38,752 bases of DNA from CAZJOD01 sp964547525 (GCA_964547525.1 CAZJOD010000012.1:1-38752), one strand, 5' to 3'; shown: positions 16,486 to 25,213, counted from the first letter of the stretch. Notes: generated by a model not told the origin, from the letters alone. Made by a program: numbers and translations.

Positions 16486-18154
16486 AAAACTCATCCCTTC
16501 CAATCAATTCTCGGAAAATTATCTCAAATTTATCTTCCTTAAAAATTGAATTTACATACTTCATCCAATTTTTATCATCTGTTTCCGGGTAATCCGCATT
16601 GTTTAAATAACAATACCATCTAGATTCCTTACGAGCATTAATATGTGCAATTAAAGCACGACATACCAAAAGTCTATCGGAAATTTCATGTATCATTAAT
16701 AAATCATGCATAGTCTCGGCTCTTAACGTCTGACAAAGATCGGTTAATCTTTTTATTTCCTTTTCGGCTATATCAAGTTTATCTGTGTGTATGATATAAT
16801 TTTGAGATATACCTCCTACATATTCATCCATAATTTGTTGCATTATTAGTTCAACATCATCAATAATCAAATCGTTTTCCGGATTATCAAAATATCGGCC
16901 TAAACGATCCAAACCGTTATCAATTTCCCTTTGATCAGGTTGTACGGATTGAATTGTTTTGATGTAACCAAGCGCAGCCATCGATGCGATAAGTCCTTCT
17001 GCAAAGCACCCCGGTACATATTTTTTAGGACTTCCCCCGGCAACATCCCCTGCCGCGTATAATCCTTTTAGGGTAGTTCTTCTGTTTGTATCAACCCAAT
17101 AACCGCTTGCAGAATGTCCTCCGACTATATAAGGTTCGGTTCCTTCTATTTCCACATTTTCTTCGGAAGGTCCTGTTTCATTGTCCAACCATTTTAAAGG
17201 TTGTGCGATGGACATATTAAAATATGCTTTGAACAGATCTTGTTCTTGCTCTTGGCTGATCCCCTTGGTTTCTAAATAGCACGGGCCTGTACCTTTAATG
17301 TTTTCTTCCACTGTAGAAAACAATCTACCCGGAGTTGAGTTTTTGTATTTATCGGCACACTCCACACCTGTTTTATTTATTTGCCTTGCATTCAGTCCTC
17401 TTGCTATTGTCCCTGTAGGAGAGATGGTATCTTTACATCTCAATGCTATAAACCTCATTTCAAAGGTTGTCATCTCGGCACCGGCTCTCATTCCCATGGC
17501 ATATCCCGCGCCGGTGTTAAACGGACAATACCATATTTTATGTCTGGAAAAGCCCCAATGTTTAGGAAGATACAAACCTGCCGCACCACCTGTTGCACAA
17601 ATGACCGCTTTTGCATATATTACCACCATAATTCTTCGGTTTAACATAAAACCTACCGCACCTACCACTGTGTCGCCTCTTACTATATAATCGACAATAT
17701 TTACTCTGTTTAATACTGTTACGCGTTCGGTCCTTTTTACAGATCTGGCTAGTATAGGTTTAATATTTTCTCCGTTTATTCTAATACCCCGTCTCCCTCT
17801 GGGTATATAATTACCGTCTTTATCTTTTAATATAGGCAATCCTAAAGCTTCAATTTTTTTAGTAACTTCATTTATTTTTTGCGCCATAGTTATTAACAGA
17901 TCTTCACGAACAATTCCCTGAGAATCCTTCTTAACATAATCCACATAAGACTCGGGTGTATCGCCTTTATTAATGTAACCGTTTAAAGCATTTATACCCC
18001 CTGCAAGACAACCGCTCCTTCTGATATTCGCTTTGTCAGTCAATATTATTTTACAATCGGAATTTTCTTGAAGGGTTAAAGCGCTATAACACCCGGCCGC
18101 ACCTCCGCCTACTATTAAAATGTCGGTATTGTATATTTGAACCCCTAATTTCAT
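16460..18154 (-). CDS. aprA: APS reductase alpha-like flavoprotein (AprA family)
   Basis: A 564-residue FAD enzyme of the fumarate reductase/APS reductase superfamily. The FAD-binding GGGAAG is at 16-21, ATGG at 187-190 and the second FAD contact AAGD at 367-370. Segments align better with AprA than with fumarate reductases: W208-Y209, FNTGAGYAMGMRAGA (212-226), the R234-F-I-x-L-R239 stretch and GGHSASGYWV (345-354) with His347. By eye these correspond to the conserved Trp, Arg and His around the AprA substrate. AprA reduces adenylylsulfate to sulfite and AMP. ATG start with GGGAG 7 bases upstream, 19 bp after the cysteate-synthase-like gene. No ATP sulfurylase is in the window, so the substrate is inferred. 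Confidence 0.78.
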   Translation of the reverse strand: MKLGVQIYNTDILIVGGGAAGCYSALTLQENSDCKIILTDKANIRRSGCLAGGINALNGYINKGDTPESYVDYVKKDSQGIVREDLLITMAQKINEVTKKIEALGLPILKDKDGNYIPRGRRGIRINGENIKPILARSVKRTERVTVLNRVNIVDYIVRGDTVVGAVGFMLNRRIMVVIYAKAVICATGGAAGLYLPKHWGFSRHKIWYCPFNTGAGYAMGMRAGAEMTTFEMRFIALRCKDTISPTGTIARGLNARQINKTGVECADKYKNSTPGRLFSTVEENIKGTGPCYLETKGISQEQEQDLFKAYFNMSIAQPLKWLDNETGPSEENVEIEGTEPYIVGGHSASGYWVDTNRRTTLKGLYAAGDVAGGSPKKYVPGCFAEGLIASMAALGYIKTIQSVQPDQREIDNGLDRLGRYFDNPENDLIIDDVELIMQQIMDEYVGGISQNYIIHTDKLDIAEKEIKRLTDLCQTLRAETMHDLLMIHEISDRLLVCRALIAHINARKESRWYCYLNNADYPETDDKNWMKYVNSIFKEDKFEIIFRELIGRDEFYEHKDITR

Positions 18155-18173
18155 CTTTATTCTCCCGTAAGGA

Positions 18174-19454
18174 CTAAAATATACTCTTTAATAACCTGCT
18201 CATGGCTTCACTGTTAAAATCCTTATGCATAACAGTTACTGTAGGCTCTACAGGTTGTATATTAAAATCACGTTTTATCATTTCATTTCCACCGCCTGTG
18301 ATATTCAACATAACGGTTTTATTAGTATCTATTTTTTTCTCAAAAATGTAATTTATAAGTGAAGCTGTTGCGACTCCGGATTCCGGACATATGTCGATAC
18401 CTTCAGTCTTTTTGAATATTTCCATTGCTTTTATAGCTTCTCCGTTTGTTACCGGTAATACTTCTCCGTCGGTATCGTTTAGGACGTCATACAATCCGCC
18501 TTTAATGGAATACGGCGGATTACGGTTGGTTAATACGGTAGCTATTATATCTTTCAAACACTTTTCCGATTCCTCCGAACTCATTTGTTTTATATGCTTA
18601 CTTTTTTCATTCCACGCCTCAACTATAGGTAGAAAAGGTGCGTTTTGTGATAAGATAAGCTTCATCTTTTTGTTTTCATAATCTTCGGATTCCATTAACT
18701 GCAGATTACTCTCGTAAGCGGCTATAGCTCCCGTTCCACTACCGATGGCTTGGAAGTAATAGTCCGGAATCTTCTCCGACACTTCTACACATGAAAAAAC
18801 CGTTGTACCCATACCTGCACGACGCGCAACATTTTTTGCTCCGCCTTCGTTTATAAATCCGGGAATACCGGCTATTACGGTGGATAAATTTATTGCGTCG
18901 AAATAGTCGGAGTTCCCGGCGGCGGCTATAATTTTCACACAAGGATCCGGTTTCTTTACCGCCCAGATTGAATTCAGGTTTTTAAACGGTACCACCATGA
19001 CCAACGGAATCTTATTATCTGAACATACTTTTATAAAAGCTCTGGCTGTGTTCCCGGCTGAAGCGACCGTTAAAACTTTATCCGCATCCTTCGGTAATCT
19101 GGCGCATACCGAATATGCTTCACATTCTTTAAAAGTTCCTGTGGTCATATAAGCCTTTTTTTCCGGCCAATATCCGTTAAACGTTATGTATAACTCTTTT
19201 AGTCCTAAGTATTCGGATAATCCTTTACTTTTATAAGTTACAGGGCTGCTTGAACCTTCTAAAATTCTGTTTATAGGCAGCTTGTCCGAGTATCTGTATA
19301 AACCCGGAAGCCGGTCGTCAACTTTTATTTTATTCGAGAAATACACAGGCCTTAGAAAAGCGGGATTTTTAGCATTCGGATTCGAAAGTACATACCCATC
19401 GTCATATATTTTTTCATTTGTATCTAAACATACCAATTGATTATGATTTAACAT
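18174..19454 (-). CDS. Cysteate synthase-like PLP enzyme (threonine synthase family)
   Basis: A 426-residue fold-type II PLP enzyme. The PLP lysine is probably K109 in TGTFKECEA, which differs from the SFKDRG form of threonine synthase and resembles methanogen cysteate synthase. The phosphate loop ASAGNTARAF is at 131-140. EGGAKNVARRAGMGT and YFQAIGSGTGAIAA also match the cysteate synthase pattern as I remember it. Cysteate synthase makes L-cysteate from O-phosphoserine and sulfite. The start is ATG at 19454 with GGAG 8 bases upstream; an earlier in-frame start at 19502 has no good site and lies over the predicted promoter. It leads an operon with the AprAB-like genes, which could supply sulfite. 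Threonine synthase is the main alternative. Confidence 0.75.
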   Translation of the reverse strand: MLNHNQLVCLDTNEKIYDDGYVLSNPNAKNPAFLRPVYFSNKIKVDDRLPGLYRYSDKLPINRILEGSSSPVTYKSKGLSEYLGLKELYITFNGYWPEKKAYMTTGTFKECEAYSVCARLPKDADKVLTVASAGNTARAFIKVCSDNKIPLVMVVPFKNLNSIWAVKKPDPCVKIIAAAGNSDYFDAINLSTVIAGIPGFINEGGAKNVARRAGMGTTVFSCVEVSEKIPDYYFQAIGSGTGAIAAYESNLQLMESEDYENKKMKLILSQNAPFLPIVEAWNEKSKHIKQMSSEESEKCLKDIIATVLTNRNPPYSIKGGLYDVLNDTDGEVLPVTNGEAIKAMEIFKKTEGIDICPESGVATASLINYIFEKKIDTNKTVMLNITGGGNEMIKRDFNIQPVEPTVTVMHKDFNSEAMSRLLKSIF

Positions 19455-19486
19455 TTCGTATACTCCATTCAAACTAACTATTCTAT

Positions 19487-19515
19487 ACTTTATCAAAAAC
19501 ACCGGTTTCAGTCAA
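19487..19515 (-). promoter_or_regulatory. Putative promoter of the cysteate synthase-aprAB unit
   Basis: On the minus strand TTGACT (19510-19515) and TAAAGT (19487-19492) are spaced by exactly 17 bases. It lies in the gap after dgoD, so the sulfur genes can be transcribed separately from the sugar-acid operon. The -10 is a four-of-six match. Confidence 0.42.
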
Positions 19516-19553
19516 TAATAACCCCTTTATTAATAACTATACACCCATTCGCA

Positions 19554-20702
19554 TTACCATTCGGCTATTGAACCGTCTTCATTTCTCCATATAGGATTTT
19601 TCCATGTGTGCCCTTCCTCCGCCGCCTTTTTAATTTTTTCTTCATCAGGTTCGATACCCAGTCCCGGTTTTGTCAATAAATCCACATAACCGTTTTTATA
19701 TACAAATACCGAAGGGTCTGATAAATAGTCCAAAAGATCCGATCCTTTATTATAATGGATGCCTAAACTTTGTTCCTGTATGAATGCGTTTATTGATGTA
19801 AAATCGACTTGTAAGCATGCAGCCAAAGCTATTGGACCTAAAGGACAGTGGGGTGCGACCGCAACATCATAAGCTTCGGCCATGGCGGCTATTCGTCTGG
19901 TTTCGGATATTCCACCGGCATGGCTTAAGTCCGGTTGTATAATATCTACATACCCGTCGGCCAGCATCCTTTTAAAATCCCATCTTGTAAAATTCCTCTC
20001 TCCGGTTGCAATAGGAATGGTAGTATGCATGCGTAAATCTTTAAACGCTTCATAGTTTTCTATGAGCACAGGTTCTTCGACAAACATTAATTTAAATTGT
20101 TCCAATTCTTTCATCAAAACCCGTGCCATCGCTTTGTGTACCCTTCCGTGAAAGTCCACCGCCACATCTATTTTATATCCTAACTTATCTCTTATCGCCT
20201 GTACTCTTTTTACACACATATCTATCTTTTCAAAAGAGTCCACCCATTCGGTATTTTCAGTACCATTCATTTTAACGGCCGTATACCCTTGCTTATATGC
20301 CATTTCCGCTTCATATGCAACATTATCGGGACGATCTCCGCCTATCCATCTATAGACTCGTATTTTGTCCCTTACTTTACCACCAAAAAATTCATATACA
20401 GGTATATTGTAATATTTGCCCTTTATATCCCATAAAGCTTGGTCTATACCGGATAAAGCGCTGGTCAAAACAGGTCCGCCCCTGTAAAAACCGCCTCTGT
20501 ATAAAACCTGCCATATATCTTCGATATCGTTTGCAGACCTGCCTATAATATAACTCTCTAATTCTTTCACACAAGCTTCAACAGTATCGGCACGACCTTC
20601 TACAACAGGTTCGCCCCAACCGGATATACCGGATTCGGTTTCAATTTTTAAAAATAACCATCGTGGTTTTACTTTATATGTTGTTAACTTTTTAATCTTC
20701 AT
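19554..20702 (-). CDS. dgoD: D-galactonate dehydratase
   Basis: An enolase-superfamily acid sugar dehydratase of 382 residues, the same length as Escherichia coli DgoD. The catalytic and metal-binding residues fall at the same numbers: D183 and H185 (DFH), E209 (FVEEP), E235 (TGERN) and H285 (PHCPLGP). It converts D-galactonate to 2-keto-3-deoxygalactonate. ATG start with AGAGGTGG upstream, 46 bp after the aldolase gene; it is the last gene of the sugar-acid operon. Related enolase-superfamily dehydratases act on other aldonates, but residue-for-residue agreement with DgoD makes galactonate the best guess. Confidence 0.9.
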   Translation of the reverse strand: MKIKKLTTYKVKPRWLFLKIETESGISGWGEPVVEGRADTVEACVKELESYIIGRSANDIEDIWQVLYRGGFYRGGPVLTSALSGIDQALWDIKGKYYNIPVYEFFGGKVRDKIRVYRWIGGDRPDNVAYEAEMAYKQGYTAVKMNGTENTEWVDSFEKIDMCVKRVQAIRDKLGYKIDVAVDFHGRVHKAMARVLMKELEQFKLMFVEEPVLIENYEAFKDLRMHTTIPIATGERNFTRWDFKRMLADGYVDIIQPDLSHAGGISETRRIAAMAEAYDVAVAPHCPLGPIALAACLQVDFTSINAFIQEQSLGIHYNKGSDLLDYLSDPSVFVYKNGYVDLLTKPGLGIEPDEEKIKKAAEEGHTWKNPIWRNEDGSIAEW

Positions 20703-20748
20703 TTTCCACCTCTTAAGCGGGTATTCAAAACATTAATACCGAAAATAT

Positions 20749-21399
20749 TTAAAGTTCGTTACAAACCGTTTTGACATACGCTTCCGCCGTTTCTTTTAAA
20801 ACACTCCAATTTGCAGAATGTATAACCTGAGTGTTAGCCAGGTTACTTCCTATTCCTACACCACAGACACCGGCATCCAGGAAACTTTTCATATTATCCA
20901 AATCAACTCCCCCGACTGCAAGTAAAGGGATGTGACCTAAGGGTCCTTTTAAATCCTTGATATACTTTGTTCCCAGTGTACCGGCAGGAAAAAGTTTAAC
21001 GAAGTGCGCACCACAGGCATATGCAAAAGCAATCTCCGTAGGGGTAAAAGCACCCGGTACGGATATCAACCCCAATTCTAAAGATCTTTTTATAACCGAT
21101 TCGGCCGTATGGGGGGAGATTACATATTTCGCACCTGCTTTGTATACCAAATCCACTTGACAAGCGTTCATAACCGTACCGGCTCCTAAGAAAATATCAT
21201 TTCCAAACTCATTGTTCAATTTTTCAATTTGTGCGATATTTTCTTTTATTGTGTCTTCACTTTTTTGATTTAAAGTTATTTCGAAAAGTTTTACGCCGGC
21301 TTCATACATAACTTTAACCGCATCAAGTAGTTTTGTCGTATCTATGTTTCTTATTATTGATATTATTTTATATTTTCTGATCGCATCTTGTATACTCAC
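20749..21399 (-). CDS. eda: KDPG/KDPGal aldolase family protein
   Basis: A class I aldolase of 216 residues that cleaves 2-keto-3-deoxy-6-phospho sugar acids to pyruvate and glyceraldehyde 3-phosphate. The Schiff-base lysine is K135 in VKLFPAG, the general acid/base is E40 in FEITL, and GAGTVMN is at 72-78. The start is taken as GTG at 21399, with GAGG about 6 bases upstream; an ATG at 21411 would overlap the preceding gene and lacks a site. Next to dgoD it probably acts as the 6-phosphogalactonate version (DgoA type). The kinase that must act between the two enzymes is not in the window. Confidence 0.88.
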   Translation of the reverse strand: MSIQDAIRKYKIISIIRNIDTTKLLDAVKVMYEAGVKLFEITLNQKSEDTIKENIAQIEKLNNEFGNDIFLGAGTVMNACQVDLVYKAGAKYVISPHTAESVIKRSLELGLISVPGAFTPTEIAFAYACGAHFVKLFPAGTLGTKYIKDLKGPLGHIPLLAVGGVDLDNMKSFLDAGVCGVGIGSNLANTQVIHSANWSVLKETAEAYVKTVCNEL

Positions 21400-21400
21400 T

Positions 21401-21742
21401 TTACACCTCATTGTACAAGTATTTTTTCAAATCCACCCTGTACTCCTCATTTACATGTATATTTTCCCTTAACAGCAGTTGCTTATGCGCATCCGCACCA
21501 CCAAATGCAAACGCGGCTGTCAGTTTCCCGGTTGACGATACTACTCGATGACAAGGTATGACACCGGGAAAAGGATTATTATGAAGTATGTTTCCCACAG
21601 CCCGGCATGCGTTAGGGCTTCCGGCTTTTATGGCAATGCGCTTATATGTTGATACTTTTCCGTAAGGTATTTTTTTTACCGCCTCATATACCTTTAAACT
21701 AAATTCATTATCAACATTTCTTACCTTTACTTTGGTCCGCAT
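21401..21742 (-). CDS. ogt: Methylated-DNA-[protein]-cysteine methyltransferase
   Basis: A short 113-residue O6-alkylguanine-DNA alkyltransferase consisting of the DNA-binding/active-site domain only. The acceptor cysteine is Cys64 in VIPCHRVV. Having Cys rather than Trp makes it an enzyme and not an alkyltransferase-like protein. The helix-turn-helix (YGKVSTYKRIA ... NACRAVGNILHNNP) includes the arginine finger, R47. The usual N-terminal RNase-H-like domain is missing, as in other short members. ATG start with AAGGTG upstream. The start overlaps the stop of the preceding gene (TAATG), and one base separates its stop from the aldolase start, so it is firmly embedded in a sugar operon. Confidence 0.9.
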   Translation of the reverse strand: MRTKVKVRNVDNEFSLKVYEAVKKIPYGKVSTYKRIAIKAGSPNACRAVGNILHNNPFPGVIPCHRVVSSTGKLTAAFAFGGADAHKQLLLRENIHVNEEYRVDLKKYLYNEV

Positions 21743-22830
21743 TACTTTACACCTTCAACTATTTGTGAGACTTTCTTTTCAAAAGCGTCTATTTCATCGC
21801 CACCTGCAAGCACCCCTATTTCTACCTTCATTTTCTTAATTTCACCGGGTTTAATAACGGGTAATATACCTTCTTTTCTTAACTCCAAGCGGTTGGCCAC
21901 TTTAGTATTTACCGGCTCCATTGCCATTACATATTCACGGTTGGCAGCCGATTTCCACTGCGATATATAAGGTAGCGAATCAACATTAGCACAAACGTAA
22001 AGTCCCAAACCTGATTCTAAGGAAGGATTTATTACAGCGGCATAACACATTCCTTCTTTATCAGCCGCCATTTTATGAAGAAAATTTTCTTCCGGGAAGT
22101 CTTCCACCGGTATTTCAAAGGAGCTGTATTTATCAATATTTTGTTCGGATTTTTTATCATACGGCCATACATTTTTAGTTGATAATACAAATTTTGAGTT
22201 TTGGTCTAGAAGTGGAAAACCGGCATTGATATGATATAAAATTACAAACGGTACTTTTTTTGAACCGATATTTTCTACACTATCGGTTATAAGCAATTTT
22301 TTATCACCGGCGATGCTTTTAATGTTTCGCTTCAAAATCAGCTTCGTGCCGAAAAAAACCGATTCTTCCATAATACCTTCAAACTCAAGGATATACTCGT
22401 CACCTTCCCATCTTGACATATCATTAAACCGGGCTGCAGGAGTATATGATATACCCCCGTGCAGTCCGTAATGTATACCCTCATCCATGCAAGGTCCGCT
22501 TAAATTCTGTAATCCGCATGTTGTTAATAATCCTGCAAAGAAACCGTTCATCCAATCATTCCCTATACCGGTGTAATATGAAGGATGAGTTTCTCCGGTT
22601 TCACCTTGATATACCAGGTTCACCCCTTTGTATGAACATAATGAAATATCCATGGCACGATCAGGTAAAACGGTATATAAAAGTCCGCCGCCTGTATTAA
22701 CATCTATTGCACGAACTCCGTCACTTTTCCCCTCTATAAGCCGGTAATGGCGACTTCCGGCTATTTGGCCTATACGTCCGATGGAACTTTCCAATTGTTT
22801 TCTATTAAAGCTTTTACCGTATAATTTCAT
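21742..22830 (-). CDS. DUF4432 / aldose 1-epimerase-like protein
   Basis: A 362-residue protein of the galactose-mutarotase-like superfamily (DUF4432). Supporting segments are VLPDRAMDISLCSYKG near residue 60, LTTCGLQNLSGP near 105, GLHGGISYTPA near 125 and a central LYHINAGFPLL, with histidines placed as in mutarotase-like folds. ATG start with GGAGG 7 bases upstream, 19 bp after the DUF4838 gene. Such genes usually sit in carbohydrate operons and are thought to act on sugar anomers or related isomerisations. The exact substrate is unknown; context suggests galactose-, galactonate- or uronate-type sugars. Confidence 0.82.
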   Translation of the reverse strand: MKLYGKSFNRKQLESSIGRIGQIAGSRHYRLIEGKSDGVRAIDVNTGGGLLYTVLPDRAMDISLCSYKGVNLVYQGETGETHPSYYTGIGNDWMNGFFAGLLTTCGLQNLSGPCMDEGIHYGLHGGISYTPAARFNDMSRWEGDEYILEFEGIMEESVFFGTKLILKRNIKSIAGDKKLLITDSVENIGSKKVPFVILYHINAGFPLLDQNSKFVLSTKNVWPYDKKSEQNIDKYSSFEIPVEDFPEENFLHKMAADKEGMCYAAVINPSLESGLGLYVCANVDSLPYISQWKSAANREYVMAMEPVNTKVANRLELRKEGILPVIKPGEIKKMKVEIGVLAGGDEIDAFEKKVSQIVEGVK

Positions 22831-22849
22831 CTGTTATCCTCCACAGCTC

Positions 22850-24784
22850 TTATCGAAACAGTACAGATGTAAATCGCGTAAAATCGTGTACATCAAAAAC
22901 CGGTTGCAAAAAATCTTCATGTGCAAAAGCAAATTTGTACGTCATATTCCAGTACTCTTTCGCAACAGTCATATCACCTGAAGCTCGAGCAAGTAAAGCT
23001 TGCGAAAGCATATTTAAAATTTGAGCGTGGTATAAAAGATACTTCCAAGAAAGTGACAAAGCTTCATTTTCCAATTTTACATTTTTATTAATAATACATG
23101 TAAACTCTTGTACAACTTTTGGAATACGGGCAAGTTTTTCAATAGCATCTTCGTGAGCATTTGAGCCTTTATCCCCTCGCAAATAAACAGGGTCGAAAAG
23201 GTTTGATATCTGTGCCATAAATGACAGACACGCTTGCCAATCTTCTCCGAAAGCACCTTTAAAATACTCTTGCGCCAGAGTATCGAAATCCGCATTATCA
23301 TTCCACAGTGTCTTTCCATATAAATACATTGGAAAACCGGTGGGGAAATAAGCCCTTTGTGTTTGATCCTCGATTATACCGTTCAGACCCAAACTACGCA
23401 TATTTTTTATATCCTTACTCAATATTTTAGCCATTTCATAATACCCGGGGTCATTATAGTTATCCTTCCAAAAATGATATTCGAAACACAAGCTGTCTCC
23501 TTTGAATACATTGAACCATTGTTTGAGATAACCTAAATTTTCTTTTACATTTCGAGGTTTGGGAAGTTTGTTTCTAACATACGGTGACAGTACCACTCCT
23601 TCGGTATCGGAATCATACGGTTCACTATATGTTCTAGAAATGGGAGCGTATAATAATAAAAATCTATCTGAATTTATAATGCTTTCTGTTTCCGGTGGCC
23701 ATATGGTATCGACATATGATATAAAAGCGACTTTTGTATCAATTGCGGCTTCAGTCATTACTTTATCCAGTTGATTACAAATCATGAGCATAAAATCGGA
23801 GGGTGTTTTTTCTTTGCATAAATCACATTCACATTGAACATTCCAGCTGTCGCCAAGCCATAAATGTAAAACGTCAACCTCAGGATGACTTTTACAATAA
23901 CCTAGCATATCCTCAACTATTTTATCTCTTACTTCCGGGCTGCCATAGCACAGATTACTGTTCAAAGGCGAGTTATGCAATATTATTCTCTTTCCGTCCA
24001 CCAAGGCCAAATATTTGTCCATTTTAGCCTGTACCTGTTCGGGTATTTCAGGATAAAAAAGATTCCAGGGTGAAACCAAATCGGTAGGTAGACCCAGGGC
24101 TTTCCCGGTCCATCCGTGTCCCATATCGTGATATATCATTCCCCTTTTCTTAATTTGAACGGCGGTAGCGGTTTTATATGCCAAACATTCGGCTAATGAT
24201 CTGGCTTCAGGTGCTTTATATGGATTTGATTTGTGCGAATACCATTTGTTAAAGTATTCATAAGGATTTTCCCACTCCAACATATACGTATTAAGCCCTA
24301 CCTTCGGTGCCCATTCTACGCTATCCAGCATGTTTTCCAAACTCACCGAACCTTCTATACACATTCCCCTGTGTCTGTATGAAGCCTTCTCGGCTATGTT
24401 TGCACAAAGGGTGAAGATATCCTTTGTGGGAATATAATCTCCGTTTTTACCGGGCCTGATCCATTTACAACCTACCGATTCCAAGAAACGATAAACACCG
24501 ATAAGTACGCTTCTTGAATTTGAACCCGCAATATATCCTGTTGATTGATCTATTTTAATATTGATCGCATCGTCAAGTAGAGGATTTTCGGTATTATCTT
24601 CAATACCGAAATCTTTAAAAAGCCCCAAGCGGATACCTCCGGTATCGGTGGGGTTGTTTACAATACACGTAAAAGTATCGTTTTTTGCCATAACATCTAA
24701 ATACTTGGCAAGCTCGGTTGCCGCATATTCTACTGTTTGACAAGATTCTATAACGATTATCTTTATCTTTGTTTTCGTTTCCAT
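22850..24784 (-). CDS. DUF4838 family putative glycoside hydrolase-like protein
   Basis: A 644-residue protein, first gene of the sugar-acid operon. The N-terminal part (about 1-110) looks like the beta-sandwich domain that precedes family 20/67 hydrolase barrels (AATELAKYLDVM, then NSRSVLIGVYRFLESVGCKWIRPG). The central part is of the DUF4838 type, with a Cys cluster in CECDLCKEKTPSDF (around residue 320) and LHLWLGDSW just before it. No signal peptide is seen, so it probably acts in the cytoplasm on imported oligosaccharide. ATG start with AAAGGA about 11 bases upstream, a slightly long spacing. The activity of most DUF4838 proteins is unknown; a retaining or inverting glycosidase related to alpha-glucuronidases is a guess. 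Confidence 0.75.
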   Translation of the reverse strand: METKTKIKIIVIESCQTVEYAATELAKYLDVMAKNDTFTCIVNNPTDTGGIRLGLFKDFGIEDNTENPLLDDAINIKIDQSTGYIAGSNSRSVLIGVYRFLESVGCKWIRPGKNGDYIPTKDIFTLCANIAEKASYRHRGMCIEGSVSLENMLDSVEWAPKVGLNTYMLEWENPYEYFNKWYSHKSNPYKAPEARSLAECLAYKTATAVQIKKRGMIYHDMGHGWTGKALGLPTDLVSPWNLFYPEIPEQVQAKMDKYLALVDGKRIILHNSPLNSNLCYGSPEVRDKIVEDMLGYCKSHPEVDVLHLWLGDSWNVQCECDLCKEKTPSDFMLMICNQLDKVMTEAAIDTKVAFISYVDTIWPPETESIINSDRFLLLYAPISRTYSEPYDSDTEGVVLSPYVRNKLPKPRNVKENLGYLKQWFNVFKGDSLCFEYHFWKDNYNDPGYYEMAKILSKDIKNMRSLGLNGIIEDQTQRAYFPTGFPMYLYGKTLWNDNADFDTLAQEYFKGAFGEDWQACLSFMAQISNLFDPVYLRGDKGSNAHEDAIEKLARIPKVVQEFTCIINKNVKLENEALSLSWKYLLYHAQILNMLSQALLARASGDMTVAKEYWNMTYKFAFAHEDFLQPVFDVHDFTRFTSVLFR

Positions 24785-25045
24785 GCCATTTTATTTCCTT
24801 TCTCATTAATATTAATTTTTTTAATCATAACACATATTCGGATATATTGGATAAAAATATTATATACTAATTGTACCCTAATACCTCACTTACTGTGAAC
24901 CCCGGTGCACTATACCGTTTAACATTGAAAATACATTCACCTTCACCTATTGAATTTACAACTCAGGTTCAATGTTCGTTCGATCTTTTGAAGTTAAAAT
25001 AGTTATTACAGTATAATCATTATGTACTATATTAAAGCTATAAAA
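24785..25045. other. Intergenic region upstream of the DUF4838 operon
   Basis: AT-rich DNA between the sugar-acid operon and the terminator of the next gene. On the minus strand there are TATAAT-like and TATGAT-like hexamers near 24828-24875, but none with a convincing -35 partner. No gene was seen. The remainder of this 478-base gap holds the terminator and repeat cluster listed separately. Confidence 0.4.
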
Positions 25046-25078
25046 AGAGCACCTCAATGTTTTATTATCGGGTGCTCT
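25046..25078 (-). terminator. Intrinsic terminator for the large surface-protein gene
   Basis: On the minus strand AGAGCACC and GGTGCTCT form an 8-bp stem followed by TTTTTA. It lies about 185 bp beyond the stop codon of the alpha-2-macroglobulin-like gene, so that transcript would run through the repeat cluster at 25088-25213. Confidence 0.75.
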
Positions 25079-25087
25079 ATTATTAAC

Positions 25088-25213
25088 AGGATACATTTTT
25101 AAAATAGGATACATTTATAAAATAGGATACATTTTTAGAACTTGATTTTAAAAATGTATGCCGGCCCGGGGACGCTCGACGCGGCCCCGGGTCTTATTAA
25201 ATAGGATACATTT
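25088..25213. repeat. 18-bp repeat cluster with inverted copy, possible insertion-element end
   Basis: AGGATACATTT occurs at 25088, 25106 and 25124, a strict 18-bp period, and again at 25203. The third copy forms an 11-bp perfect inverted repeat with TAAAAATGTAT (25149-25159). The GC-rich hairpin at 25165-25191 lies between this inverted copy and the fourth direct copy. Repeated end motifs of this kind are known from IS21-family insertion sequences, but there is no transposase here. A decayed element end or a small non-autonomous element is my inference. Confidence 0.6.
25165..25191. repeat. GC-rich hairpin in AT-rich surroundings
   Basis: CCCGGGG (25165-25171) and CCCCGGG (25185-25191) pair perfectly, with an inner CGC/GCG stem. 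The composition is almost wholly G and C, unlike any other stretch in the window, which suggests foreign origin or a strong structural role. No T run follows on either strand. Confidence 0.7.

Noticed and set aside
16460..18154. Fumarate reductase flavoprotein in place of the AprA-like call
   Set aside because: The Trp-Tyr, RFIxLR and GGHS segments and the CWGC-type ferredoxin partner fit APS reductase better, and no cytochrome b or membrane anchor gene is adjacent. It remains the alternative.
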